DNA of 64,000 nucleotides. It comes from Mycolicibacterium hippocampi. GTDB lineage: Bacteria > Actinomycetota > Actinomycetes > Mycobacteriales > Mycobacteriaceae. Of this stretch, positions 57,279 through 64,000 are shown one piece after another (the first letter of the stretch is position 1; every line of letters begins with the position of its first letter). The DNA is taken from the NCBI RefSeq assembly GCF_010723735.1, contig NZ_BLLB01000002.1, positions 4,092,001-4,156,000 of the forward strand. The letters are read 5' to 3'. The translations under genes were made by a program, and so were the position numbers. The notes under the pieces were generated by a model. The model was not told the DNA's origin and made no database searches. It saw only the letters and a program-made list of their open reading frames with translations.

Positions 57279-57692
57279 ATGGCACAGCGACTCGCTCCGT
57301 CGATCAGCCCGGACACGGAGTTCTTCTGGTCGGGACTCAAAGAGGGCGAATTGCGCATCCAGCGATGCACGAACTGCCAGGCACTGCGCGTCCCGCCCCG
57401 GCCCATGTGCGGCAATTGCCAGTCACTCCACTGGGATCACGTCGTGTCGGCCGGACACGGCACGGTGTACAGCTTCGTCATGCCGCAGTACCCGCCGCTG
57501 CCGTTCCTGCAGTATCCGTACGTCGTCGCCCTGATCGACCTCGACGAAGGTGTGCGCATCGTCTCCAACCTGTGCGACGTCGAACCCGGCGACATCGAAA
57601 CCGGCATGGCCGTCGAGGTCTTCTACGAGACCTTCGAAGCACTTCCCAGCGGCGACGAACTGGTTCTGCACCAGTTCCGGCCGGCGAGCTGA
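57279..57692 (+). CDS. DUF35 OB-fold/zinc-ribbon protein (ChsH2 C-terminal-domain equivalent)
   Basis: 137 residues. Zinc ribbon Cys30-Cys33 (CTNC) and Cys44-Cys47 (CGNC), then the OB-fold part GHGTVYSFVMPQYPPLPFLQYPYVVALIDLDEGVRIV. DUF35 domains dock on Ltp2 to make the retro-aldolase that cleaves the C17 side chain in cholesterol catabolism. The gene begins one base after the previous stop; in M. tuberculosis the same two parts are fused in one protein. The Ltp2-like partner is the gene at 59263. Confidence 0.82.
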   Translation: MAQRLAPSISPDTEFFWSGLKEGELRIQRCTNCQALRVPPRPMCGNCQSLHWDHVVSAGHGTVYSFVMPQYPPLPFLQYPYVVALIDLDEGVRIVSNLCDVEPGDIETGMAVEVFYETFEALPSGDELVLHQFRPAS

Positions 57693-57710
57693 AGCGAGGC
57701 GGAACACGAT

Positions 57711-58817
57711 ATGGACTTCTCCTTCAACGAAGAGCAAGAAACCGTCGGAAAGGTGGCCCGGCAACTCTTCGAGGCCCGCGCCACCCCCGAGCACCTCACC
57801 GAGCTCGAGTCCGGCGGCCTGCGTCACGACCCGGCATTGTGGAGCGAACTCGCATCATCGGACCTGCTCGGGATTGCGCTACCCGAAGCCGTCGGCGGCA
57901 GCGGTGGCGGATTCCTCGAACTGGGCGTGCTGCTGTCCGAGGTGGGGTGGAGCGTCGCCCCGGTGCCGGTGTACGCGACGCTGATTCTCGGCGCTGACAC
58001 GATAGCGCGACACGGCGATTCGGACATCCAGCAGCAATATCTGCCGGGGGTCATCGATGGCAGCGTCATCCTGACGGCTGCGCTCGCCGAGCCGGGCAAT
58101 TCCAACCCGGCCGCACCTCGAAGCACGACTGCGCGCCAGAAGGACGACACGTGGCTTGTCGAGGGCGTCAAGGACATGGTTCCTGCCGCACAACTGGCCA
58201 ACGCGATCGTCGTCTCCGCTGTCGCCGACGACGGACCGGGCCTGTTCGTCGTCGACGCCGCCGCAGCCGAGGTCGTTGTCACGCCGGTGCCGACCACCGA
58301 CGGCGAGCCCTACGCGCAGGTGAGCTTGACAGGTGCACCCGCTCGGCGGCTCAACGGAGACGGCGACATCGTCGGGTCCCTGTACACCCGCGCGCTCGTG
58401 GGACTGTGCGCCATTCAGGTCGGCGTCACCGAGCGGGCGCTCCGCATCGCCGCGTCCTATACGGCCGAACGCGAACAGTTCGGCCGACCGATCGGATCCT
58501 TCCAGGCCGTCCAGCAACGTATGGCGGATGCCTTCATCGACACGGAGGCGATCCGGTGGACGACCTGGCACGCAGCATGGCTGATCGCCGAGGGCAGGCC
58601 CGCAGCGCGGGAGGCCACAATCGCCAAGTTCTGGGCCGCCGAAGCCGGCGCGCGTGTCGTCGCCACCGCGCAGCAGGTACACGGCGGGATGGGTATCGAC
58701 ATCACCTATCCCGTGTCCCGGTACTACCTATGGGCCAAGGACATCGAACTCGCACTCGGATCCGCCTCCCAGCAACTCGCCCGGCTCGGCACCGCATATC
58801 CGGAAGGACGCAAATGA
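57711..58817 (+). CDS. Acyl-CoA dehydrogenase, short (beta-type), FadE28/ChsE1-like
   Basis: 368 residues. DFSFNEEQETVGKVARQLFEA at the start, later YTAEREQFGRPIGSFQAVQQRMADAF and the C-terminal VHGGMGIDITYPVSRYYLWAKDIEL. The segment that normally reads EPGAGSD has AEPGNSNPAAP, so the flavin and substrate loop is altered, as expected for the weaker half of an alpha2beta2 enzyme. ATG at 57711, 18 bases after the DUF35 gene; the stop overlaps the MaoC start (ATGA). In igr the two acyl-CoA dehydrogenase genes are adjacent; here the MaoC and DUF35 genes lie between them. Confidence 0.85.
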   Translation: MDFSFNEEQETVGKVARQLFEARATPEHLTELESGGLRHDPALWSELASSDLLGIALPEAVGGSGGGFLELGVLLSEVGWSVAPVPVYATLILGADTIARHGDSDIQQQYLPGVIDGSVILTAALAEPGNSNPAAPRSTTARQKDDTWLVEGVKDMVPAAQLANAIVVSAVADDGPGLFVVDAAAAEVVVTPVPTTDGEPYAQVSLTGAPARRLNGDGDIVGSLYTRALVGLCAIQVGVTERALRIAASYTAEREQFGRPIGSFQAVQQRMADAFIDTEAIRWTTWHAAWLIAEGRPAAREATIAKFWAAEAGARVVATAQQVHGGMGIDITYPVSRYYLWAKDIELALGSASQQLARLGTAYPEGRK

Positions 58818-59266
58818 CCTCCACCACAACGCGAACGACAACACTGGCCTACAACGACATCAACGTCGGTGACGAGATAACGCCGATGGACGTCCCCGTC
58901 ACCGCCACACTGATCGTCGCAGGGGCCATCGCATCGAGGGACTACATGCCCGTGCACCACGATCGCGACTTCGCGACCGGACAGGGTTCACCGGACATCT
59001 TTCTCAACATCCTCACCACGAACGGGCTGTGCGTGAAGTTCCTGCACGACTGGGCCGGTCCCGAGGCGATGGTGAAGAAGCTGTCGATTCGCCTCGGCGT
59101 ACCCGCCTTCCCCAACGACCCGCTGCATTTCACCGGCAGCGTGAGCGAAAAGTCGGTGTCGGGCAACGAAGGCCTCGTCGAGGTGACCCTGAAGGGAAGC
59201 AACAGACTCGGGGACCACGTCACCGGAACTGCGATCCTCAGCTTGCTGAACGGGGTCGAAGCGTGA
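58814..59266 (+). CDS. MaoC-like enoyl-CoA hydratase (ChsH1-like)
   Basis: 150 residues with the catalytic pair Asp43 and His48 in ASRDYMPVHHDRDFA. It is the same size class as ChsH1 and would supply the active site to a heteromeric hydratase with the MaoC-like protein at 56729. Substrate: an enoyl-CoA made by the acyl-CoA dehydrogenase pair. ATG at 58814 overlaps the previous stop, and the stop overlaps the thiolase start (GTGA). A much longer open frame reading through the acyl-CoA dehydrogenase gene is not used. Confidence 0.82.
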   Translation: MTSTTTRTTTLAYNDINVGDEITPMDVPVTATLIVAGAIASRDYMPVHHDRDFATGQGSPDIFLNILTTNGLCVKFLHDWAGPEAMVKKLSIRLGVPAFPNDPLHFTGSVSEKSVSGNEGLVEVTLKGSNRLGDHVTGTAILSLLNGVEA

Positions 59267-60432
59267 ACGACGGCATCGGCGGGCGGGCCGCGCTGGTCGG
59301 CATCGGCCAGACCGAGTTCTCGAAAGAATCGGGCCGCACCGAGATGCAGCTGGCCTGTGAAGCAGTGAAGGCCGCCATCGACGACGCGGGCCTGCGTCCC
59401 GGCGACATCGACGGCATGGTGACCTTTTCGGTCGATGAGAACGAAGAGATCGAGGTCGCCCGTAACGTCGGTATCGGCAACCTGTCGTTCTTCACCCGGG
59501 TGCCGCACGGCGGTGGCGCCGCCGCGGGAACTGTCATGCAGGCGGCCATGGCTGTCGCCACCGGGGCCGCCGAAGCCGTTGTCTGTTACCGGGCCTTCAA
59601 CGAGCGGTCCGGGTTCCGGTTCGGCGGCGCCGGGCGACAGCCTGGCGTCACGCCGCTGTGGATGGCGCCCTACGCCCCGTTCGGCTTCATGACTCCAGCG
59701 GCGTGGGTCTCCCTGCACGCCCAGCGATACATGTCCACCTACGGCGTCACCAACGCCGACTTCGGCAAGATCTCGGTGATCGACCGCAAGCACGCCGCGA
59801 AGAATCCCGACGCCTGGTTCTACGGCAAGCCGATCACGATCGACGACCATCAGCAGTCACGCTGGATCGTCGAGCCGGTGGTCCGCCTGCTGGACTGCTG
59901 CCAGGAGAGCGACGGCGGCGTCGCGATGGTGGTCACGAGTGTCGAACGAGCACGCGACCTGCCCAACCCGCCTGCGGTGATCACCGCAGCGGCGCAGGGC
60001 GCCGCCTTCGACGGAGAGGTGATGACGAGCTACTACCGCGAGGACATCACGGGATTGCCGGAAATGGGTGTGGTCGGCAGCAAGCTCTGGCGCGACTCGG
60101 GTCTGAAACCCGACGACATCTCCACGGCGTTTCTCTACGACCACTTCACCCCCTTCGTGTTCACCCAGCTCGAGGAGCTCGGCTTCTGCGGACGCGGTGA
60201 GGCCAAAGATTTCGTCGACGTCGACGAGTTGTCCATCGGCGGACGGATGCCGATCAACACGAACGGCGGACTGCTCGGCGAGGCATACATCCACGGCATG
60301 AACGGCATCACCGAGGGCGTCCGGCAGGTCCGCGGCACGTCCTACAACCAGGTGGACAACGTCGAGCACGTGTTGGTCACGTCGGGAACCGGCGTGCCCA
60401 CCAGCGGGCTCATCCTGGCACCCGTCCGCTAG
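59263..60432 (+). CDS. Thiolase-fold lipid-transfer protein, Ltp2-like retro-aldolase
   Basis: 389 residues, the length of Ltp2 (386). GRAALVGIGQTEFSKESGR opens the fold. The thiolase nucleophile site reads TRVPHGGGAAAGTV (about 79-92) without Cys. The late FLYDHFTPFVF segment (about 290) has the Tyr implicated in Ltp2-type aldol cleavage, and GHGMNG-like YIHGMNGITEGVRQVRG follows. It should bind the DUF35 protein at 57279 and cleave a beta-hydroxyacyl-CoA, releasing propionyl-CoA or another short acyl-CoA. GTG at 59263, last gene of the igr-like operon; a TetR gene follows after 10 bases. Confidence 0.83.
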   Translation: MNDGIGGRAALVGIGQTEFSKESGRTEMQLACEAVKAAIDDAGLRPGDIDGMVTFSVDENEEIEVARNVGIGNLSFFTRVPHGGGAAAGTVMQAAMAVATGAAEAVVCYRAFNERSGFRFGGAGRQPGVTPLWMAPYAPFGFMTPAAWVSLHAQRYMSTYGVTNADFGKISVIDRKHAAKNPDAWFYGKPITIDDHQQSRWIVEPVVRLLDCCQESDGGVAMVVTSVERARDLPNPPAVITAAAQGAAFDGEVMTSYYREDITGLPEMGVVGSKLWRDSGLKPDDISTAFLYDHFTPFVFTQLEELGFCGRGEAKDFVDVDELSIGGRMPINTNGGLLGEAYIHGMNGITEGVRQVRGTSYNQVDNVEHVLVTSGTGVPTSGLILAPVR

Positions 60433-60442
60433 CCTCTCCCGC

Positions 60443-61045
60443 ATGACGCAAGCCACCGCCGCCGACACCCGGGAGATGATCATCTCGGCGGCGTTCGCCT
60501 GCTTTCGCACGCGCGGCCTGGCCAAGACCACCATCGTCGACATCGCCCGGACAGCTGACGTCTCCCGGAGCACGTTCTACGAGTACTTCCGGGACAAGGA
60601 AACGATCGTCGAGGCCTGCGCCGAGGCCGCCTCCCAGCGCTTCTACCGCAAGATGGCCACTGCCATAGACCGGCACGGCGGTAGCACGCTCGAAGACCGA
60701 CTGGTGCAAGCCGCGGTGTTCGTCGCGCAAGCCCGTCGGGTCGTCGAACCAGAGGTGTACTTCGATCCAGAAGAAGTGAACCTCATGCTCACCAAGAATG
60801 CGGCCGCGCTGCTGCGAGACTGCGCCGAATTCCTGGCGCCCTATGTTGCCGCTGCGCGCGTCACGGGTGAGGTGCGCAGCAACTTGGACGTGCCCACCGC
60901 GACGGAGTGGTTCTCCCGGATGTTGTTCTCACTGTTCACCACGCCGTCGCCCTACTTCGACGCGCAGGACGATGACGCTGTCGCCGAGTTCGTACGTCAA
61001 TACGTCATCGCAGGCTTCGGCGACCGCCGTCCTGGGCGCCGTTAG
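60443..61045 (+). CDS. TetR-family transcriptional regulator
   Basis: 200 residues, typical TetR length. The N-terminal domain IISAAFACFRTRGLAKTTIVDIARTADVSRSTFYEYFRDKETIVEAC is a standard helix-turn-helix. The C-terminal part should bind a small ligand, possibly an acyl-CoA of the pathway. ATG at 60443, ten bases after the Ltp2-like stop, so it is probably transcribed with the igr-like operon and may feed back on it through the palindrome at 54265. Its stop overlaps the convergent 99-residue gene by four bases. Confidence 0.86.
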   Translation: MTQATAADTREMIISAAFACFRTRGLAKTTIVDIARTADVSRSTFYEYFRDKETIVEACAEAASQRFYRKMATAIDRHGGSTLEDRLVQAAVFVAQARRVVEPEVYFDPEEVNLMLTKNAAALLRDCAEFLAPYVAAARVTGEVRSNLDVPTATEWFSRMLFSLFTTPSPYFDAQDDDAVAEFVRQYVIAGFGDRRPGRR

Positions 61046-61341
61046 TCGCTCGCGGGCAACGGCTTGGCCTCTTTGAGGGTCAATGGCGAGGCGCCGACGG
61101 TCAGCGTGCCCGCCCCGGCCTTGGTGACCAGGACTTCAGAGCCGGCATCGTCGATGTACCTCTTGCCCATCACTGCCCCGCCGCTCAACGCCGGATCCAG
61201 CACCAGCGCGGGGTCTGTGTCTGCGTCCAGCGCCACCATGGCGGCACCACCGCATCGCAGGTCCGCGAGGCTGTCAGCGGCCTTGACGACGATCACCTGG
61301 GTGTCGCACACCTGACTCTTGAGCCGTGAACCCGATTTCAT
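61042..61341 (-). CDS. Small protein of unknown function with CxT and LxCGG motifs
   Basis: 99 residues. No signal peptide or membrane segment. Two Cys lie in SQVCDTQVIVVKA and LADLRCGGAAM; the rest is predicted mostly beta (YIDDAGSEVLVTKAGAGTLTVGASPLTL). The pattern C-x-T-x-V-I-V-V ... L-x-C-G-G recurs, from memory, in small actinobacterial proteins beside acyl-CoA synthetases, but I assign no function. ATG at 61341 with AAAGGGCG upstream. It lies 26 bases downstream of the FadD gene on the same strand and probably belongs to its operon. Confidence 0.72.
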   Translation of the reverse strand: MKSGSRLKSQVCDTQVIVVKAADSLADLRCGGAAMVALDADTDPALVLDPALSGGAVMGKRYIDDAGSEVLVTKAGAGTLTVGASPLTLKEAKPLPASD

Positions 61342-61367
61342 TGCCGTACGCCCTTTCTCGCTTGTGA

Positions 61368-62870
61368 CTACTCGGCCGGTGTGAGCTGGAGCTGTTCGAC
61401 GATCCCCCGACGCAGTATCTTTCCGGTAGCCGTGGCAGGTAGGCCGCCGACGAACACCACCCGGTCGGGGGTACGCGAACCACGCAGTCGTGCTCGGACG
61501 TACTGTCGCAGTTCCTCGCCGTCGGGCGGGGCTCCTTCGGGTTCCTCGGGAACCACCACAGCGACGATGAGCTGCCCCCATTCGGCATCCTCGAGGCCGA
61601 CTACCGCCACTTCGCGCACGGCCCCGTGTTCGACGAGCACATCCTCGATTTCGGCGGGAGCGATGTTCTCGCCTCCGCGGATGATGGTGTCGTCACTACG
61701 GCCGCCGATGTAGAGGTAGCCGTGCGCGTCGACGCTGGCGGTATCGCGGGTGGCGAACCACCCGTCGGCGTCGAGAACTGAACCGATGCCGGTGTAGCGT
61801 CCTGAAACCTGTTCTCCCCGAACGAAGAGCTCGCCAACCTCATCGGGTCCGAGAACCTCGCCGTCAGCGCCTCGGATCTCGATCTCGACACCGGGCACCG
61901 CTCGGCCGACGGAGCCCAGCCGTCGGGCGATGTCCGGGTCCGAAGCGTCGAACGCCGTCACGTGGTCCTGCGGTGTCAGCACCGAGATCGTCGAGCTCGT
62001 CTCTGTCAGCCCGTAGGCGTTGACGAGTCCGACGCCCGGCAACATGTCCATGGTCTTGCGAACAAGGGGCAAGGGAACTTTGGATCCGCCGTATGCGAGG
62101 TTCTTCAGCGTGGGCAGTGCCATCGGTTCGCGTTCGAGCGCGGAGATGATGCGGTCGAGCATCGTCGGAACCACGGTGGCGGTGGTGATGGCCTCCTCGG
62201 CCAACAATCTGATCCATTCGCGTGGGTCGAAGTGCCGCAGATACACCGTCTTACGCCCGGCGTAGAGGTTCGACAGTGCCGCTCCCACACCGGCGATGTG
62301 ATAGGGCGGCACGCATACCAGCGCAGCATCGTCCGGTTCGGCTGCTCCGAAATCCACGGTGCCCATGACATAGCTGGTCAGGTTGTTGTGCGTCAGTTCC
62401 ACGGCTTTCGGCTGCGCACTGGTCCCCGAGGTGAAGAGCACGACCCCGACTCCGTCGGGGTCGGCAAACTCGTTGACCGCAGCCGTACTGCCCGCAGCAG
62501 CCAGGAACTCGGTGGATTCGATGATCAGTCGACCGGCCCCGGCAAGAACGTCGACGTATTCACGGTCGGCGACGATGACCGGCTCCGGTAGCCGGCCGAT
62601 CAACTCGTGCAGACCGCTGCTGCTCAGGCGGTAGTTCAACGGACAGAACGGTAACGCCGCGCGAGCGGCGCTGAACATCAGCAACGGCAGCATCGCGCCA
62701 CCCGTGCCCACGTAGACGACGGTCTGCGCGCCCGTGGCCGACACCACGCCCGCCCCGCCGTCGGCCAGCGCGCTCAACTCCCCCGCAGTGAGCCGCACGC
62801 CGTCGGACACCACGGCCGTCCGATTCGGCTCAGCCGAGGCAGCCATCTCCAGCAGTAGCGAAAGGCTCAT
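61368..62870 (-). CDS. AMP-forming acyl-CoA synthetase (FadD-like)
   Basis: 500 residues. VVLFTSGTSAQPKAVELTH (phosphate loop), VNAYGLTETSSTI (A5), WFATRDTASVDAHGYLYIGGRSDDTIIRGGENIAPAEIEDVL and the catalytic Lys in PATATGKILRRGI. The A7 segment has ATRDTASV instead of the usual RTGDxG, keeping the Asp. Activates a carboxylic acid to its CoA ester. ATG at 62870 with GGAGG about ten bases upstream; the open frame begins at 62906. Two GAGAAY half-sites (in 62931-62936 and 62957-62962, read on the minus strand) lie upstream. Convergent partners: none; followed by the 99-residue gene. Confidence 0.87.
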   Translation of the reverse strand: MSLSLLLEMAASAEPNRTAVVSDGVRLTAGELSALADGGAGVVSATGAQTVVYVGTGGAMLPLLMFSAARAALPFCPLNYRLSSSGLHELIGRLPEPVIVADREYVDVLAGAGRLIIESTEFLAAAGSTAAVNEFADPDGVGVVLFTSGTSAQPKAVELTHNNLTSYVMGTVDFGAAEPDDAALVCVPPYHIAGVGAALSNLYAGRKTVYLRHFDPREWIRLLAEEAITTATVVPTMLDRIISALEREPMALPTLKNLAYGGSKVPLPLVRKTMDMLPGVGLVNAYGLTETSSTISVLTPQDHVTAFDASDPDIARRLGSVGRAVPGVEIEIRGADGEVLGPDEVGELFVRGEQVSGRYTGIGSVLDADGWFATRDTASVDAHGYLYIGGRSDDTIIRGGENIAPAEIEDVLVEHGAVREVAVVGLEDAEWGQLIVAVVVPEEPEGAPPDGEELRQYVRARLRGSRTPDRVVFVGGLPATATGKILRRGIVEQLQLTPAE

Positions 62871-63053
62871 CGCGAACCCACCTCCGGCGGCGTTGCGACT
62901 TGCCACAGCCAGCGGTTATGGACATTCTCAGAAATGGAAGCGATCATTGACACCATGTTCTCATATCGCACGTGCCAATCGAACCCCGAACACCGAAATG
63001 GAGCGCGCCGTGCATGCTGAGGTCGATCCTGCACACGGCGAACGCCCTACGCC

Positions 63054-63620
63054 GTGAGTTCGCCGACCAAACCCGTAAGCGGGTTCCAGACGTTCCCGGA
63101 GAGCGCCGCGACCCGAGCTCGCGGGTGTCGTTACAGGATGCTGGTGCTCGCCAACGACAGCGCTGATGCCATCGCGGCGGCGGGCGGGCTGTTGTTCGAC
63201 CGGGCGAGCGCAGGGTGGATCGTCGATGTTCGGACGGCGCTGCCGGCGGATGAGACTGCTTTCCGGATACTCGGCGTGCCCGTGGGCGCGCTCCCAGACG
63301 CAGTCGACGCGACGGAAGAGTGGCCGGATGCCCTCGTAGTATCCGGCAAGCTGCACGGCCAGGATGCTGCGGTCCGCGAGCTGTTCCTCGAAGCCGCGAA
63401 CCACACCGGCACGGAGGTGGCCATGTGGGGCGGGCAGTGGCCGCGTGACCTCGAGCCAGGCGTGGGGCGGGTGGAGCACCGTCTCAGTCATGCGGCAGTG
63501 GCGTTCAAGCCTCATGCGATGGCGGCAGCAGGCTTGCCCCCCGACGCCGAAGCCGCTGAGGAGTTCCACAGCGGCCGGAGCGGATTCGCCCTCGCGGGGC
63601 CGAGAAGCGCGTCGCCCTAG
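63054..63620 (+). CDS. Protein of unknown function
   Basis: 188 residues, no recognised domain. The part from residue 29, MLVLANDSADAIAAAGGLLFDRA, looks like the start of an alpha/beta domain, followed by GWIVDVRTALP and DALVVSGKLHGQDAAVRELFLEA. GTG at 63054 or ATG at 63138 could be the start; neither has a clear Shine-Dalgarno, and the N-terminal 28 residues are of low complexity. The stop overlaps the convergent P450 end. The 184-bp gap before it (62871-63053) shows only the half-sites mentioned under the FadD gene. Confidence 0.6.
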   Translation: MSSPTKPVSGFQTFPESAATRARGCRYRMLVLANDSADAIAAAGGLLFDRASAGWIVDVRTALPADETAFRILGVPVGALPDAVDATEEWPDALVVSGKLHGQDAAVRELFLEAANHTGTEVAMWGGQWPRDLEPGVGRVEHRLSHAAVAFKPHAMAAAGLPPDAEAAEEFHSGRSGFALAGPRSASP

Positions 63621-64000
63621 CTCACCCGACGAACCGGGACGTTGGAATATCCGGCCACGTTCGACATCGCCACCCGTTTCAGGCCGGTGCGGTCCACCTG
63701 GTACTCGGGCAGGAGGTCCAACAGCGCATTCAAGGCGATGCGGCTCTCCATCCGTGCCAGCGCGGCGCCGAGGCAGCTGTGCACGCCGTACCCGAAGGCC
63801 AGATTGAAACCCATCTTGCGTTCGCGGTCGATGTCGAGCCGATCCGGGTCCGGGAACATCCGCTCATCTCGTGTCGCGGACGCTGTCAGCAGCAGTACAA
63901 CGCTTCCTGCGGGGATCGTTGTGCCGTGCAGCGTCACATCGCGTGTTGTGGTCCGGACCTGGTACTGAGAGGGCGCCTCGTAGCGCAGCAGTTCCTCGAT
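63617..64000 (-). CDS. Cytochrome P450, C-terminal fragment (5' end beyond window)
   Basis: About 127 residues are visible: IEELLRYEAPSQY (K-helix EELLR), then TASATRDERMFPDPDRLDIDR, and the heme loop FGYGVHSCLGAALARMESRIALN with the Cys ligand. The same stretch in the P450 at 27521 is nearly identical in pattern, so both are members of one family. The gene reads into the next segment; its substrate is unknown. It ends with TAG at 63617, overlapping the convergent unknown gene by a few bases. Confidence 0.9.
   Translation of the reverse strand: MEELLRYEAPSQYQVRTTTRDVTLHGTTIPAGSVVLLLTASATRDERMFPDPDRLDIDRERKMGFNLAFGYGVHSCLGAALARMESRIALNALLDLLPEYQVDRTGLKRVAMSNVAGYSNVPVRRVS

Overview
The window looks like a chromosomal segment of an environmental, fast-growing mycobacterium (Mycolicibacterium type). 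It has high GC, frequent GTG and TTG starts, an mce gene cluster, a mycofactocin-type short-chain dehydrogenase, F420-type luciferase-like oxidoreductases and many fadE/fadD/echA-type genes. Almost all genes belong to catabolism of CoA-activated, probably cyclic or isoprenoid, lipids. No tRNA, rRNA, CRISPR array, phage or transposase gene was seen. Layout: (1) 1-627, end of a NirB-like gene and a NirD-like Rieske gene, split by a small palindromic insertion. (2) 628-18993, short catabolic operons: amidohydrolase (820); amidohydrolase, DapB-like reductase and nitroreductase (4988 to 2043, minus); crotonase and thioesterase (5078-6447); a divergent acyl-CoA dehydrogenase pair; a TetR regulator; an HpcH/HpaI aldolase, TauD-like dioxygenase, 2-hydroxyacid dehydrogenase and crotonase operon (13507 to 9586, minus); a thiolase, DUF35 and amidohydrolase operon (13548-16448); a divergent FadD and SDR. 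(3) 18996-26337, a minus-strand crotonase, then a six-gene plus operon: MaoC-like, crotonase, acyl-CoA dehydrogenase, two sister crotonases, acyl-CoA synthetase. (4) 36722 to 26362, a ten-gene minus operon: amidohydrolase, short and long acyl-CoA dehydrogenases, FadD, mycofactocin SDR, double hot-dog protein, LLM oxidoreductase, 88-residue protein, cytochrome P450, DapB-like reductase. (5) 36917-42349, acyl-CoA dehydrogenase with LLM oxidoreductase, a divergent SnoaL-like and isochorismatase-like pair, then amidohydrolase, MaoC and a secreted protein. (6) 49900 to 42367, six mce genes without adjacent yrbE permease genes. (7) 54083 to 50077, an aldehyde dehydrogenase and a double-domain CoA transferase with a 33-bp tandem repeat in its first codons. 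(8) 54321-60432, a seven-gene operon that parallels the igr cholesterol side-chain operon (P450, two acyl-CoA dehydrogenases, MaoC and DUF35 proteins, Ltp2-like thiolase), followed by a TetR gene, a 99-residue protein, a FadD, an unknown gene and the end of another P450 gene. How the genes fit together (inference): a lipid enters through the Mce system, is oxidised by P450, LLM and SDR enzymes, activated by the four acyl-CoA synthetases and shortened by acyl-CoA dehydrogenases, MaoC hydratases, crotonases and thiolase/DUF35 aldolases. Five amidohydrolase-2 enzymes may hydrolyse or decarboxylate ring-derived intermediates. Most promoters in the first 41 kb carry a related palindrome (GAnAAY, 3 or 4 bases, RTTnTC), which suggests one regulon. 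The igr-like operon has a different palindrome. The substrate is not known from sequence.
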